64,000 nt of DNA from an uncultured Bacteroidales bacterium (GTDB lineage Bacteria; Bacteroidota; Bacteroidia; Bacteroidales; FEN-979): contig CAIQUS010000017.1 of assembly GCA_903875045.1 (NCBI GenBank), positions 46,069 to 110,068 of the forward strand. The letters run 5' to 3'. Positions 45,105 to 53,988 of this stretch are shown in pieces (position 1 is the stretch's first letter; every line of letters begins with the position of its first letter). The notes beneath the pieces were generated by a model. It was not told the origin of the DNA. It saw only the letters and a list, made by a program, of their open reading frames with translations, and made no database searches. The position numbers and the translations under genes were made by a program.

Positions 45105-46453
45105 AATACCCCAATGATCCCGATGTAATTTTCCGGAGTTACAGACTTCAACTCATCCCTGACACTTTGTGGAATGTTCAGCCCATCGATGAACTGATGC
45201 ATGGTAACCCGGGTAATCCCTTCATTTCCCCGTGTGAGATCCTTCAGGGCTTCGTAAGGATTGGGATAGTTTTCGCGGCGCAGAATGGTTTGAATGGCTT
45301 CAGAAATCACTGCCCAGTTTTCGTCAAGGTCTTTTCGTAGTTTTGATTCGTTCAGAATCAGTTTATTCAAGCCTTTGAGCAGTGATTTGTAAGCGATGAG
45401 AGAATGGGCCATCGGTACGCCAATGTTGCGGATAACGGTTGAGTCGGTGAGGTCGCGTTGAAGCCGCGAAACGGGCAGTTTTGCCGACAAATGTTCAAAA
45501 ATTGTGTTGGCCATGCCCAAATTACCTTCTGAGTTCTCGAAATCAATGGGGTTTACCTTGTGTGGCATGGTGGATGAACCGGTTTCGGTTGCCTTTACCT
45601 TTTGTTTGAAATAATCCATAGAAATATAGGCCCACATATCACGATCGAGGTCAAGCAGAATGGTGTTGATGCGTTTAAGGTTGTCGAAAAATGCCGCCAT
45701 GTTGTCGTAGTGCTCTATCTGCGTGGTGGTTTGACAGCGTTCCAATCCGAGGGTCTCATTGATAAATTTATTGGCGAATTTAACCCAGTCGATCGCCGGG
45801 TAGGCAACATGATGTGCATTGAAATTTCCCGTGGCACCTCCGAATTTGGCTGAGATGGGAATGGTTTCGAGCAGTGCCAGTTGCATGCCAAGCCGTTCAA
45901 CAAATACATAGAGTTCCTTCCCGACAGTTGTGGGCGATGCAGGTTGGCCATGGGTGCGGGCCAGCATGGGTATTTGGTGCCATTCCCGGGATCTTGCCAG
46001 TAGGTTGTTGTAAATTTCTTCCAGAGATGGTCCAATGACATTATTATAGGCATCCATTAGCGCCAAAGGAAAGGCTGTGTTGTTGATGTCCTGGGAGGTA
46101 AGTCCGAAATGGATGAACTCCTTGAAAATGCCAATTCCGAGGATGTCGAATTGTTCCTTCAGGAAATATTCGATGGCTTTGACATCATGGTTTGTCTCCT
46201 TTTCAATCTCTTTCACCCTGAGCGCATCTTCCGGCTCGAAATTTTCATAAATGTTTCGCAGTTTTCGGAACGCCTTTTTGTCGAAACCTTTTAACTGAGG
46301 CAAAGGGAGGCGGCAGAGCGCAATGAAATACTCCACTTCTACCAGCAGGCGGTAACGGATAATGGCCCCTTCAGAGAAACAGGCTGCCAGTGGATGTGTG
46401 ATTTTGCAATACCGGCCATCGATGGGGGAAATTGCGTTTATTGAGAAGTCCAT
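45101..46453 (-). CDS. purB: Adenylosuccinate lyase
   Basis: A 450-residue enzyme that acts twice in purine synthesis, splitting fumarate from SAICAR and from adenylosuccinate. Signature GSSTMPHKVNPIDFENSEGN is present, with SPIDGRYCKITHPLA at the N-terminus and LARTHGQPASPTTVGKEL in the middle. Length fits the E. coli-like subgroup. A GAAATTG heptamer tract starts at the base directly preceding the ATG. The stop overlaps the next start by four bases. Confidence 0.97.
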   Translation of the reverse strand: MDFSINAISPIDGRYCKITHPLAACFSEGAIIRYRLLVEVEYFIALCRLPLPQLKGFDKKAFRKLRNIYENFEPEDALRVKEIEKETNHDVKAIEYFLKEQFDILGIGIFKEFIHFGLTSQDINNTAFPLALMDAYNNVIGPSLEEIYNNLLARSREWHQIPMLARTHGQPASPTTVGKELYVFVERLGMQLALLETIPISAKFGGATGNFNAHHVAYPAIDWVKFANKFINETLGLERCQTTTQIEHYDNMAAFFDNLKRINTILLDLDRDMWAYISMDYFKQKVKATETGSSTMPHKVNPIDFENSEGNLGMANTIFEHLSAKLPVSRLQRDLTDSTVIRNIGVPMAHSLIAYKSLLKGLNKLILNESKLRKDLDENWAVISEAIQTILRRENYPNPYEALKDLTRGNEGITRVTMHQFIDGLNIPQSVRDELKSVTPENYIGIIGVL

Positions 46454-46541
46454 GGGAAATTGGAAATTAGAAATTGGAAATTGGAAATTGTTGTCGCAGG
46501 CATTCTGCCACTACAGATCATTTGTCATTCGTCATTTGTCA
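46454..46541. repeat. Composite tract: GAAATTG heptamers and GTCATTT heptamers upstream of purB
   Basis: 46454-46490 holds five GAAATTG/GAAATTA units abutting the purB ATG. 46518-46541 holds three GTCATTT/GTCATTC units. The rest of the 185-bp gap to the next gene shows nothing recognisable. Confidence 0.85.
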
Positions 46542-46638
46542 ATATTTACCTTGGTATTTCTTCCACAGAATGGAACGAAACACCCAAATTGTGGTTCCAG
46601 ATTATTTTTTTTCCATTGAAATGGAGTGTTGGCATGGT

Positions 46639-47151
46639 TTATTTATTATTGTCTATTTTATATCCAATCGGATTTCTTGGTTCTGTTGTTTTCTGGTGCA
46701 ATGCATCAAGTTTGTCGAGTAAATATTTGAATGCCTGATTGAGTTTGGCATCGAGTTTAAGGATTTCTTTTTTCAACTCTTCATTTTCCCGTAGCAATGA
46801 CCTGTAACGGGCAAAAGCACGCATAATTTCGATATTGATTTTGATGGCTTTGCCGGAACGCAACACCGATGAAAGCATGGAAACACCTTGTTCTGTGAAA
46901 ACCATTGGGTTTATGGAAGAATGTTTGAGTATTGATAACCGGTCACAATTTGTGACCAGTTCATCTTTCTCATCCTTAGATAGTTCAAACATGAAATCTG
47001 CAGGAAATCGTTCAATATTCCTTTTAACCTGTTGTTTTAAAGCTTTTGTCGGAACACCATATAAAACTGCCAAATCAGCATCAATCATTACTTTGAAACC
47101 TCTGAATTGAAAAATCAGCGTTTCATATTCAGGCTTTATTAAGCTATTCAT
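46639..47151 (-). CDS. ORF6N-domain protein
   Basis: A 170-residue protein. Residues about 8-90 match the ORF6N DNA-binding domain: FRGFKVMIDADLAVLYGVPT, KALKQQVKRNIERFP, DFMFELSKDE, then MVFTEQGVSMLSSVL. ORF6N is found in phage and mobile-element proteins and in many Bacteroidetes chromosomal genes of unknown role. The C-terminal 60 residues look like a coiled coil (LLRENEELKKEILKLDAKLNQ). It stands alone with no phage genes nearby, at the edge of the repeat-rich zone. Confidence 0.85.
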   Translation of the reverse strand: MNSLIKPEYETLIFQFRGFKVMIDADLAVLYGVPTKALKQQVKRNIERFPADFMFELSKDEKDELVTNCDRLSILKHSSINPMVFTEQGVSMLSSVLRSGKAIKINIEIMRAFARYRSLLRENEELKKEILKLDAKLNQAFKYLLDKLDALHQKTTEPRNPIGYKIDNNK

Positions 47152-47240
47152 TGTTCGTCCTGTTTCTTATATTGCAATTGTTCTCAAGTAGCCTTTAATA
47201 CTTCAATGCCAAATTTTTCCTCTCCCCCCTTCACCCGTTT

Positions 47241-47270
47241 ACCAGCTTACCCGTTTACCCGTTTACCTGC
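47241..47270. repeat. Tandem octamer tract GTTTACCC
   Basis: Units of the GTTTACCC type, related to the right arm of the tract at 8161-8273. It directly adjoins the 109-bp dispersed repeat that follows. Confidence 0.7.
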
Positions 47271-47379
47271 CGATTGCCATTTTTCATTCGCCCATGCTTT
47301 GTACTATGAGCAAAGATATAGAAAAAGTACCACCAGTTTGTTTCATTTTTTGTTCCCGGATTCATGAAATTATTCAATT
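47271..47379. repeat. 109-bp dispersed repeat, copy A
   Basis: Matches 53832-53940 over 109 bp with eight substitutions and no gaps by hand alignment. In both places an octamer tract ends immediately before it. A plus-strand frame from the ATG at 47309 (MSKDIEKVPPVCFIFCS) is kept in both copies with mostly conservative changes, but is too short to call a gene. Confidence 0.88.
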
Positions 47380-47435
47380 GCGAAATCCGTGTCGGTGTCT
47401 TTACCATTGTTAAACCGCAAAGAACACAAAGAAAA

Positions 47436-47513
47436 CGCAAAGGGCCGCAGAGATAACCCGCAGATAATTATAACCTGGCGGCCCTTTGCGAAAAAGCTCT
47501 GCGGCCCTTTGCG
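47436..47513. repeat. Inverted repeat with 17-bp perfect arms
   Basis: CGCAAAGGGCCGCAGAG at 47436-47452 is repeated as its exact reverse complement at 47497-47513. A shortened inner copy, GCGGCCCTTTGCG, lies at 47478-47490. It sits within the 404-bp gap between the ORF6N gene and the OmpA-family pseudogene, which otherwise holds only repeats. It may end transcription from the pseudogene. Confidence 0.82.
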
Positions 47514-47555
47514 ATACAATTATTTGTTCTCACGCTCATCGGAGTGGACTCAATG

Positions 47556-48413
47556 TTATTGTTTTGAAATTTCAACTCTGCGGTTTTTTGCCCTGCCTTG
47601 TTCTGTGCTGTTGTCAGCAATTGGTTTTGACTGTCCCCATCCTTTAGCTTTTAAACGTGTTCCATCAGTACCTTTTGAAATCAAAGCATTCAGAACTGAT
47701 TTTGCTCTTGATTCGGAAAGTTGTTGATTGGCTATATCGCCACCTATATTGTCTGTATGTCCTTCAATGTTGATTTTCAGCGTTGGATTTTGTTTCAGCA
47801 TTGCTGAAAGCTGGTCAATTATTGGCTGTGATTCGGGTTATATATCAGATTTTCCAGTTTCAAAATTGATATACAAGGTTATTAAGCCCTCTTTGTTTAT
47901 CTTTTCAAACATTTCACAGGCAACAACCTCCTGTTTCATTGATTCAATTTCAAGAACATTTAACCCAAAGGCTTCTACTTCAATTCCATTGCCTGCAAAT
48001 TTTGTTAGTTGAATCCAATATTCTTTTTCTTTGGTTGAAAGGTATAATGTAGCCTCAATATCACCTTCTGAACCATTTGTGTTTTTAAAAACCAATTGAC
48101 CACCATTTTTAACTACGGCATTTTCATAGTTTTTTACGATTTGCAAAGGGCTTTTCATTTTTACACCTGCATCAAAATTATATCTGTAGTAATAAAAATA
48201 AAGGTTGCCCTCTTTTGTTTCCGTTTTACCAAGACTGGTACGAAGCTGAAGTTCATTGTAGTTTTCACTGCAATCTGAAATGTTGAAGTTCTCCAGTCTT
48301 GTTAAAAGTGCATGATCCTTGCATCCATCTGCATCGTTCTGAGCAGAAGCAAAAATTGATACTGTTAAAGCAATCATTAAAATTGAAATACATTTTTTCA
48401 TAATAACCTTCAT
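47556..48413 (-). pseudogene. OmpA-family outer-membrane gene with in-frame stop
   Basis: One 286-codon minus-strand frame interrupted by a single TAA at 47838-47840. Before it: signal peptide (MKKCISILMIALTVSIFASAQ; the ATG at 48401 is the likelier start) and about 165 residues ending INFETGKSDI. After it, in the same frame: PESQPIIDQLSAMLKQNPTL, IEGHTDNIGG, and AKGWGQSKPIADNSTEQGRAKNRRVEI, a complete OmpA C-terminal peptidoglycan-binding domain. Relatives usually have lysine at the stop, so one AAA-to-TAA change explains it. A sequencing error is possible. If real, the protein loses its cell-wall anchor. Confidence 0.85.
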
Positions 48414-48560
48414 TTTTTAATTAATATATCTGTTTTCACCATTTAAAACTGTCAATCTTCAAGCCGGTGACATCAATACCTCTGATGGTGCTATGAAACC
48501 CGGGCAACTTGTAAATCCATGATTGGTTCATGGCGGGTGTCAGGTGCTTTTTACAATTTG

Positions 48561-50048
48561 TTAATTTGAAACAATTATTTTTTTGTTACGAACAACGCCA
48601 TCATTACTTGTTACCCGCAGTATATAAATCCCGGCAGGAACTCCTTGCCTGTCAAAAACCACCTCGCTTTTTTGTACCAGGGTATGAAAAACAATTCTAC
48701 CATAAAGATCCATCATAAATATTTCAGGGTGCGAAGAAAGATCAAGGTTTATTAAGGAAATTGTTGATCTTGAAGTAATCGGATTAGGAAAAACTAAAAC
48801 ATGAACTTCGGGGAGCAAAAGTTTATCATCAACTGGCACTAAAGTATTACAAGTTGTTGTAACCGGGGTCCCCCAAGTTTCCGTTCCTTTTTTAAAGTAA
48901 ACCAAGTTTTCATGTGCTGAAGTAGGTTGTAGTTCCGGGATGACATAATATGAGTAATATGTTTGACCTAGTCCTTCAACATAGTTATAAGTGTAAACAG
49001 GGGTACCTCCATATCCATAAAATCCCCAGCAATTTTGAGCAGATGCATAATGATATTTGTTAATGTCACGACCTTTCAAATGACGACCATTGAATGCATT
49101 GATATTTTGAAAATACCGATCTGAGAAAGCTCCAGAATGAACAAATTCATCCGGCAGTCTATTTATAAACGAATAATTCAGGTCATATAATGCCCAATTA
49201 TATTTTACTGTGATTGTATCAAAGGTATTAGTTATTGCAGGCGGATATCCGGAAGAAACACGCTCACAATGCTCCATTTTATATTCAACTGAGTCATTGT
49301 TGCCGTAAACCGCTTTTGAAAGGACCCTGTAAATTTTGTTCCAACTGCCGCCACCATATTGTGAATTCCAAATTCCTGAATAATGAAAAATGTCACCTTC
49401 ATTATAATTATAGATGTCTTTCCACTTGAGGTTCTGGATTCCAAGAGACAGGAAGGTTTTGCCACACAGAGTATAGGGAACAGTATCGTTGGGCATGAGA
49501 TATAAATCATACATTTTCGATATCCCATAATTTTTACTAAGTCTGATCTGTTTTTGATTGAAAAAATGAGGAATGTTTATGTTCAGGTTATTTTTTGCCT
49601 GAAGAGTGATGATTTTAACCTGGTCCAGGTTTCCGAGAACAGAATCCATAACAATTGAAGTTATTTCAGCCTGCAGGTAACAACTGTTTGGCAAATTACA
49701 GAATTTCCAGGTAGTGCCCGTCACCCCTTGACTATTGAGAAAAATTGTATCATTTCCCCTGTTGAAGAAATAGAACCAACCATCATCTCTCTTGAATACC
49801 TTTCTGCCCATCACTGATCCTCCAATTGTATCCTTACATGCAGTGCCATCAAGGTTTAGAATGGTACGATACGAATAAAAGGTGGTATCGTTCATTCCTG
49901 TTATTACAGTAGAATCCCTTCTGAACGCCTTCAGACCATAACCGGGAGATTTATAATAGGTGGTCTGGGGTGAACATATATTTTGAAAGTCCTGACTATG
50001 AACAAAGATCGGCAGAAACACAACCAGCAACATTGTAAGATATCTCAT
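48561..50048 (-). CDS. T9SS-exported protein of unknown function
   Basis: A 495-residue protein with a signal peptide (MRYLTMLLVVFLPIFVHSQ) and a C-terminal T9SS type A sorting domain: VLVFPNPITSRSTISLI, FMMDLYGRIVFHT, VPAGIYILRVTSNDG and final NKKIIVSN. The central 380 residues are beta-rich and match nothing I recognise, though phrases such as GDIFHYSGIWNSQYGGGSW are of a kind common in Bacteroidetes secreted proteins. Secreted or surface-anchored; function unknown. No promoter box was found in the 196 bp upstream. Confidence 0.82.
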   Translation of the reverse strand: MRYLTMLLVVFLPIFVHSQDFQNICSPQTTYYKSPGYGLKAFRRDSTVITGMNDTTFYSYRTILNLDGTACKDTIGGSVMGRKVFKRDDGWFYFFNRGNDTIFLNSQGVTGTTWKFCNLPNSCYLQAEITSIVMDSVLGNLDQVKIITLQAKNNLNINIPHFFNQKQIRLSKNYGISKMYDLYLMPNDTVPYTLCGKTFLSLGIQNLKWKDIYNYNEGDIFHYSGIWNSQYGGGSWNKIYRVLSKAVYGNNDSVEYKMEHCERVSSGYPPAITNTFDTITVKYNWALYDLNYSFINRLPDEFVHSGAFSDRYFQNINAFNGRHLKGRDINKYHYASAQNCWGFYGYGGTPVYTYNYVEGLGQTYYSYYVIPELQPTSAHENLVYFKKGTETWGTPVTTTCNTLVPVDDKLLLPEVHVLVFPNPITSRSTISLINLDLSSHPEIFMMDLYGRIVFHTLVQKSEVVFDRQGVPAGIYILRVTSNDGVVRNKKIIVSN

Positions 50049-50116
50049 GTGTCGTGCATTTGAATTTTATGAACCTAACCTCTTATAGCACTTTTAAAAT
50101 TCCACCTAATGTCCCG

Positions 50117-50134
50117 CCGGCAGCCGCATGCCGG
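50117..50134. repeat. GC-rich palindrome
   Basis: CCGGCA and TGCCGG around a 6-nt loop, lying between two minus-strand genes. REP-like; too weak alone to call a terminator. Confidence 0.45.
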
Positions 50135-50244
50135 GTTTAGTATAGTTTATGTTTGCTTTTAGATCGCATGTTTATTAAATCCATTCAACTTCCCTTACCA
50201 ACTGCCCCGGCTTGCGGTTGACGGTTCGTGGGAGCAGGGCAATA

Positions 50245-51310
50245 TTATTCTTTTATGAATTTTCCAAATTGAACTTGATTCTCACTTACAGCTTTCAAAA
50301 CATATATTCCAGTTTTCAAAGGACTTATGTTGCAATGAATCCGTCCGCCACGGAACTCTTTATTGATAACTACATTTCCACGCACATCAATGATTTCTAT
50401 GTGACCGGATAATTCTTTTTCGGATATCTCAATAGTAATCTTATCAGTAGATGGGTTCGGGCATACATTTATGCAGGATTCAACTGATGGTCTGTAATTG
50501 ACATCAACTGGAAACCCACCCCCATTATCGGTCTTCAAAATAGTTCCGTAATACCCGGCTGCAAATCCTGTATTTGGACCGCTGAAATTAATGGTGCAAA
50601 GGTCTTTGTAAGTACCGCTCCATTGCGGGGTCCATGTATTGCCTGCATCTTCTGTACTTAGTATTATGCCAAACCGCCCGCAGGCATATACTATATTGGA
50701 ATCGACGGATTCTACAGCCATAAGAGCATTGGCAACTCCACTGGGCAAAACAGACCAGTTTTCTCCGGCATCGGTTGTCCGGAGAATCAAACCATTTTCG
50801 CCAACGATGAATCCTATATTGTTATTGGCAAAATCAACATCCCATAGGTAAGAATAGTTGGTGCCGTATGGAATCCATGAATTACCGCCATCTGTAGTTT
50901 TAATAATGGCACTGCCAACAACCCACCCAACTTGAGAGTTTATGAAAAAAACACTCCCAAATAGTGGCGTTGAGCTGGTTGATAAAAATGTCCAGTTTGA
51001 CCCCCCATCTGTAGTTTTAAGAATGATCCCACATTGGTTATCGAAATCCTTGCCGACAATATATCCAGTATCGATCGTAGGAAAGCAAACATCCAAGAAA
51101 GCGTGGTTGGTTATTCTTGGTAACAAAACCCAGGATGAGCCGCCATTGTTCGTTTTTATGATAGTACCACTATCGCCGACTGCATATCCGATACTTGAAT
51201 TAATGAATGTAAATCCCGATAGTATCTGGTTGCCTAAATAGACATCATTCCAGTTCGTTCCGTCATCTGATGTTTTCAAAATATGCCCGCTATAGGATGG
51301 ATAGTTATAA
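50245..51310 (-). pseudogene. YCF48-repeat T9SS protein, 3' fragment cut by an IS3 element
   Basis: The frame is open into the IS and has no signal peptide or good start codon; it begins in mid-repeat with NYPSYSGHILKTSDDGTNWN. It holds about six YCF48/BNR units (GYAVGDSGTIIKTNNGGSSW and similar) and ends with a T9SS sorting domain (ESCINVCPNPSTDKITIEI, PLKTGIYVLKAV, GKFIKE). The 5' part, with signal peptide and more of the same units, lies beyond the IS at 52644-53666. Together they make one secreted propeller protein of about 690 residues. Confidence 0.85.
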
Positions 51311-51371
51311 TACTCCCCAAATTTCAGACCACGAGTTAAGTTGAAAATTTTAACTAATTTAACCGTGTATT

Positions 51372-51659
51372 ATGAAAGCAAAAAGAAGAAAATTTACAGC
51401 GGCCTTTAAGGCCCAGTTAGCCATTGAGGCTCTCAAAGAGAGGGAAACCCTGGCCGAATTAGCAAAACGATATGAGGTTCATCCAAACATGATCTCAAAG
51501 TGGAAGCAGGAATTCATAGAGAGATCTTCCGAGATCTTTGATACTGCCGCACCCGAAGAAAGCTTTGAAGCAGAAAGAGAGAAATTATTTGCTAAAATCG
51601 GGCGACTCGAAATGGAGCGTGATTGGCTAAAAAAAATTTCAAAAATGGCCGGACTATGA
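51372..51659 (+). CDS. IS3-family transposase OrfA
   Basis: A 95-residue helix-turn-helix protein: RKFTAAFKAQLAIEALKE, LAELAKRYEVHPNMISKWK, then a leucine-zipper-like coiled coil (EREKLFAKIGRLEMERDWLK). It binds the element ends. The C-terminal codons overlap orfB by 37 bases; -1 slippage on the A-run at 51629-51636 would fuse the two into the full transposase OrfAB. Confidence 0.93.
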   Translation: MKAKRRKFTAAFKAQLAIEALKERETLAELAKRYEVHPNMISKWKQEFIERSSEIFDTAAPEESFEAEREKLFAKIGRLEMERDWLKKISKMAGL

Positions 51660-52483
51660 AAGAGGTCATGGGTTATATTACTGAAAATAAGAACATAAGC
51701 GTTAGGCATCAATGTGAACTTGTGGATATCCATCGTAGCAATGTTTATTATCAAACTGTTGGGGAATCAGCGGAAAACCTTCATTTCAAGCGACTGATGG
51801 ATGAGAATTATCTCGATCATCCGACCTATGGCGTGCTTCAAATGCAGGATTTTTTGCTTTTATTGGGATTTTTGGTCAATGTTAAGAGGGTTCGCCGATT
51901 GCTGCGAAAGATGGGTCTTATGGCAATTTACCCAAAACGTAATCTGAGTAAACTGGGCTCTGCCAAATATATCCGACCATATCTTTTAAGAGGACTAAAA
52001 GCGGAAAGGCCTAATCAGGTCTGGGCGGTCGATATAACGTATATCCCGATGGCTGGCGGGTTTATGTATCTTACTGCGATAATTGACCTGTACAGCCGTT
52101 ACGTTGTTGGCTGGGACGTTTTCAACACCCTTGCTGCAGAAAACACCCTGGAGGTGTTTAAACAGGCCGTAGTGACTCATGGCAAGCCAGGGATTATCAA
52201 TTCGGATCAAGGCAGTCAATTCACTTGTGCATTATGGACTGAACACGTTGAAAACGAAGAAGTAAGAATAAGCATGGACGGTAAAGGCAGAGCCATTGAC
52301 AATATCTTCATCGAAAGGCTATGGCGTACTGTGAAACAGGATTATGTATATTTACACCCCGATGATAACGGAACAATCATGTTTAAAGGGTTAAAGGGTT
52401 TTTTCGAGAAATACAATAACAAGAAGCCACATCAGGGAATTGGCAGAATAAGTCCAGTACAATTGTATAAAGTAGCTGCCTAA
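51623..52483 (+). CDS. IS3-family transposase OrfB (DDE integrase domain)
   Basis: A 286-residue reading in the -1 frame from OrfA. An HTH_21-like start (ISVRHQCELVDIHRSNVYY) is followed by the rve integrase core. The catalytic triad is visible: D in VWAVDITYIPMA, D in IINSDQGSQFT, and E in IDNIFIERLWRTVK. The C-terminus (KPHQGIGRISPVQLY) is typical. The TTG at 51623 is probably not a real start; the natural product is OrfAB made by frameshifting. All catalytic residues are intact. Confidence 0.93.
   Translation: MAKKNFKNGRTMKEVMGYITENKNISVRHQCELVDIHRSNVYYQTVGESAENLHFKRLMDENYLDHPTYGVLQMQDFLLLLGFLVNVKRVRRLLRKMGLMAIYPKRNLSKLGSAKYIRPYLLRGLKAERPNQVWAVDITYIPMAGGFMYLTAIIDLYSRYVVGWDVFNTLAAENTLEVFKQAVVTHGKPGIINSDQGSQFTCALWTEHVENEEVRISMDGKGRAIDNIFIERLWRTVKQDYVYLHPDDNGTIMFKGLKGFFEKYNNKKPHQGIGRISPVQLYKVAA
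51629..51636 (+). other. Programmed -1 frameshift site (A8) in the IS3 element
   Basis: Eight adenines where the OrfA frame reads CTA AAA AAA ATT and the OrfB frame reads AAA AAA AAT. This is the A-AAA-AAA slippery pattern of IS3-family elements, located inside the overlap of the two genes. Confidence 0.75.
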
Positions 52484-52522
52484 AAAGTTATGAACAAAAG
52501 AAAAAAGAAGCAAAAAAGAAAA

Positions 52523-52572
52523 GCTGTTAATAGCGAGCATAACTCTACGAGTTATTGCCCGCTATTAACAGC
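52523..52572. repeat. Long near-perfect hairpin at the 3' end of the IS element
   Basis: GCTGTTAATAGCG at 52523-52535 pairs exactly with CGCTATTAACAGC ending at 52572; inside, TAACTC pairs with GAGTTA around a 3-nt loop, with a small internal loop between. It lies 40 bp after orfB and inside the right terminal repeat. No T-run follows. It could stop transcription in or out of the element. Confidence 0.85.
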
Positions 52573-52643
52573 AATAACAACACAAACAACCCTAATTAAT
52601 TCAATTAAGAAAAGACATTCGCTGGTCTAAGAAATGGGGAGTA

Positions 52644-53666
52644 GAATAAGTAACCTGACCAGCCAACTGCATATGCCGTTCCGGGAACAATAATACGGAT
52701 TTTCTCCACCCAACACATCGGCCCGGCTCTCGTCATCGTCAAGGATGCGCTTCCATTATTGGTTTTCAGAATTGCTCCGTCGTTACCAACAATAATTCCG
52801 GAATTAGTATTATTAAAAAAGACATCGTACAGCCAAGTCGTTGTTCCGCTTGACAGGAGGGACCAAGTGTTTCCTCCGTCGATGGTTTTAATCACCCAAC
52901 CGTTATCAGCTACAGCGTATCCTGTATTCCCATCCGGGAAATAAACAGAATACAGCGTATTCGATAAAGGAGACGGTACGGAGTTCCATGTGACGCCCGC
53001 ATCTGAGGTCTTATAAATGAAACCGCCACCCCCCACAGCAATTCCATGTGAACTGTCTGTAAAAAAAACAGATTCACTGTAATAACAACTTGAAGGGGAA
53101 TAACAACTCCAATTTTGTCCGCCATCTGAAGTCTTAAAGATATTAGCACCAACAATGTAACCGGTCATAGGGCTGGTAAAGAATACCGATTGAAGTTGAA
53201 AACTACCGCCTATATTAGCAATGGTCCAATTGAGCCCTGCATTAATCGTTTTAACAACTGTACCGCTGTCACCACAGGCATAACCGGTATTCTGATCCGC
53301 AAAAAAAACTGAATGCAGGTCATTAGAGGTTCCGCTTGCAAGTTTATCCCATGTAGTCCCAGCATCGTTGGTTTTCAGGATCATACCGCTGTCCCCCACA
53401 GCATAACCAATATTTGAACTCGTGAAGAAAAGGGAATTAATATCGAGATGTGTCTCACTGGTCAATGAATTCCAAGTTGATCCCCCGTCATTTGTTTTGA
53501 TGATGGTGCCATAGGCTCCTGTAGCATATCCGGTATTCGCATCGATCATTCGGATTGAATACAAGGCATTTCCTTGTGGACGGGGATTCGACCATTTCCA
53601 GCCTTGGGCATTCAGACCCGTGACCAGCCCGTGAAGCAAAAAGATAAGAATTATTCTTTTCATCAT
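52644..53666 (-). pseudogene. YCF48-repeat T9SS protein, 5' fragment cut by an IS3 element
   Basis: The native part runs from the ATG at 53666 (signal peptide MMKRIILIFLLHGLVTGLNAQ) through about seven YCF48/BNR units (GYATGAYGTIIKTNDGGSTW, GYAVGDSGMILKTNDAGTTW) to AYAVGWSGYLF. From there the frame enters the IS and picks up 13 foreign residues (YSPFLRPANVFS end) before a TAA at 52605. It lacks the sorting domain, which is in the 3' fragment. Any product would be exported to the periplasm but not secreted by T9SS. Confidence 0.87.
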
Positions 53667-53777
53667 GCTTTACTAAGAAAACAATTATTGGCTTGCTCCC
53701 AACGCTCTGCAAAACCCAACCGATCGTAACATTATGCTTGAAATTTCCAAAGAAAAAACCCCAGCCCCCGGAAAGTT

Positions 53778-53821
53778 ACCTGCCCACCTGCCCACTCGTC
53801 CACCTGCCCACCTGTCCACCT
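53778..53821. repeat. Tandem octamer tract CCACCTGC
   Basis: Units CCACCTGC, CCACTCGT, CCACCTGC, CCACCTGT: the family found inside murB. It ends 10 bp before copy B of the 109-bp repeat. Confidence 0.85.
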
Positions 53822-53831
53822 TTTTCCCCGT

Positions 53832-53940
53832 CGATTGCCATTTTTCATTCGCCCTTCCTCCGCACTATGAGCAAAGATATAGAAAAAGCACCACCAGTTT
53901 GTTTCATTTTTTGTTCCCGGTTTCATGAAATTGTTCAATT
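53832..53940. repeat. 109-bp dispersed repeat, copy B
   Basis: Second copy of the repeat at 47271-47379, same orientation, eight substitutions. Both copies follow an octamer tract and both end in ATTRTTCAATT. They flank a block containing the OmpA-family pseudogene, a T9SS gene, and the IS-split YCF48 gene. Confidence 0.88.
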
Positions 53941-53988
53941 TGGTTGATCACGATTGTACCAATAGATTTGAATAAGCCGGTTTGACCA

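Larger units (their letters stand above)
51311..52643 (+). mobile_element. IS3-family insertion sequence, apparently complete
   Basis: A 1333-bp element bounded by imperfect inverted repeats starting TACTCCCCA at both ends; 17 of the first 21 bases match between 51311 and the reverse complement from 52643. It encodes OrfA and OrfB in overlapping frames with a poly-A slippage site, so the transposase could be active. It interrupts a YCF48 gene. TTAT is present next to both ends (as TTATAA at the left and TTATTC at the right, minus strand) and may be the target duplication, but joining the gene across it leaves a one-base frame mismatch. Confidence 0.88.

Noticed and set aside
46639..47151. Prophage remnant suggested by the ORF6N gene
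   Set aside because: No capsid, terminase, integrase or attachment repeats around it. ORF6N proteins are common as lone chromosomal genes in Bacteroidetes.
47838..47840. Recoding of the OmpA-family stop codon
   Set aside because: The codon is TAA. Selenocysteine and pyrrolysine use TGA and TAG, and other genes here use TAA normally, so a nonsense mutation or sequencing error is the simple reading.
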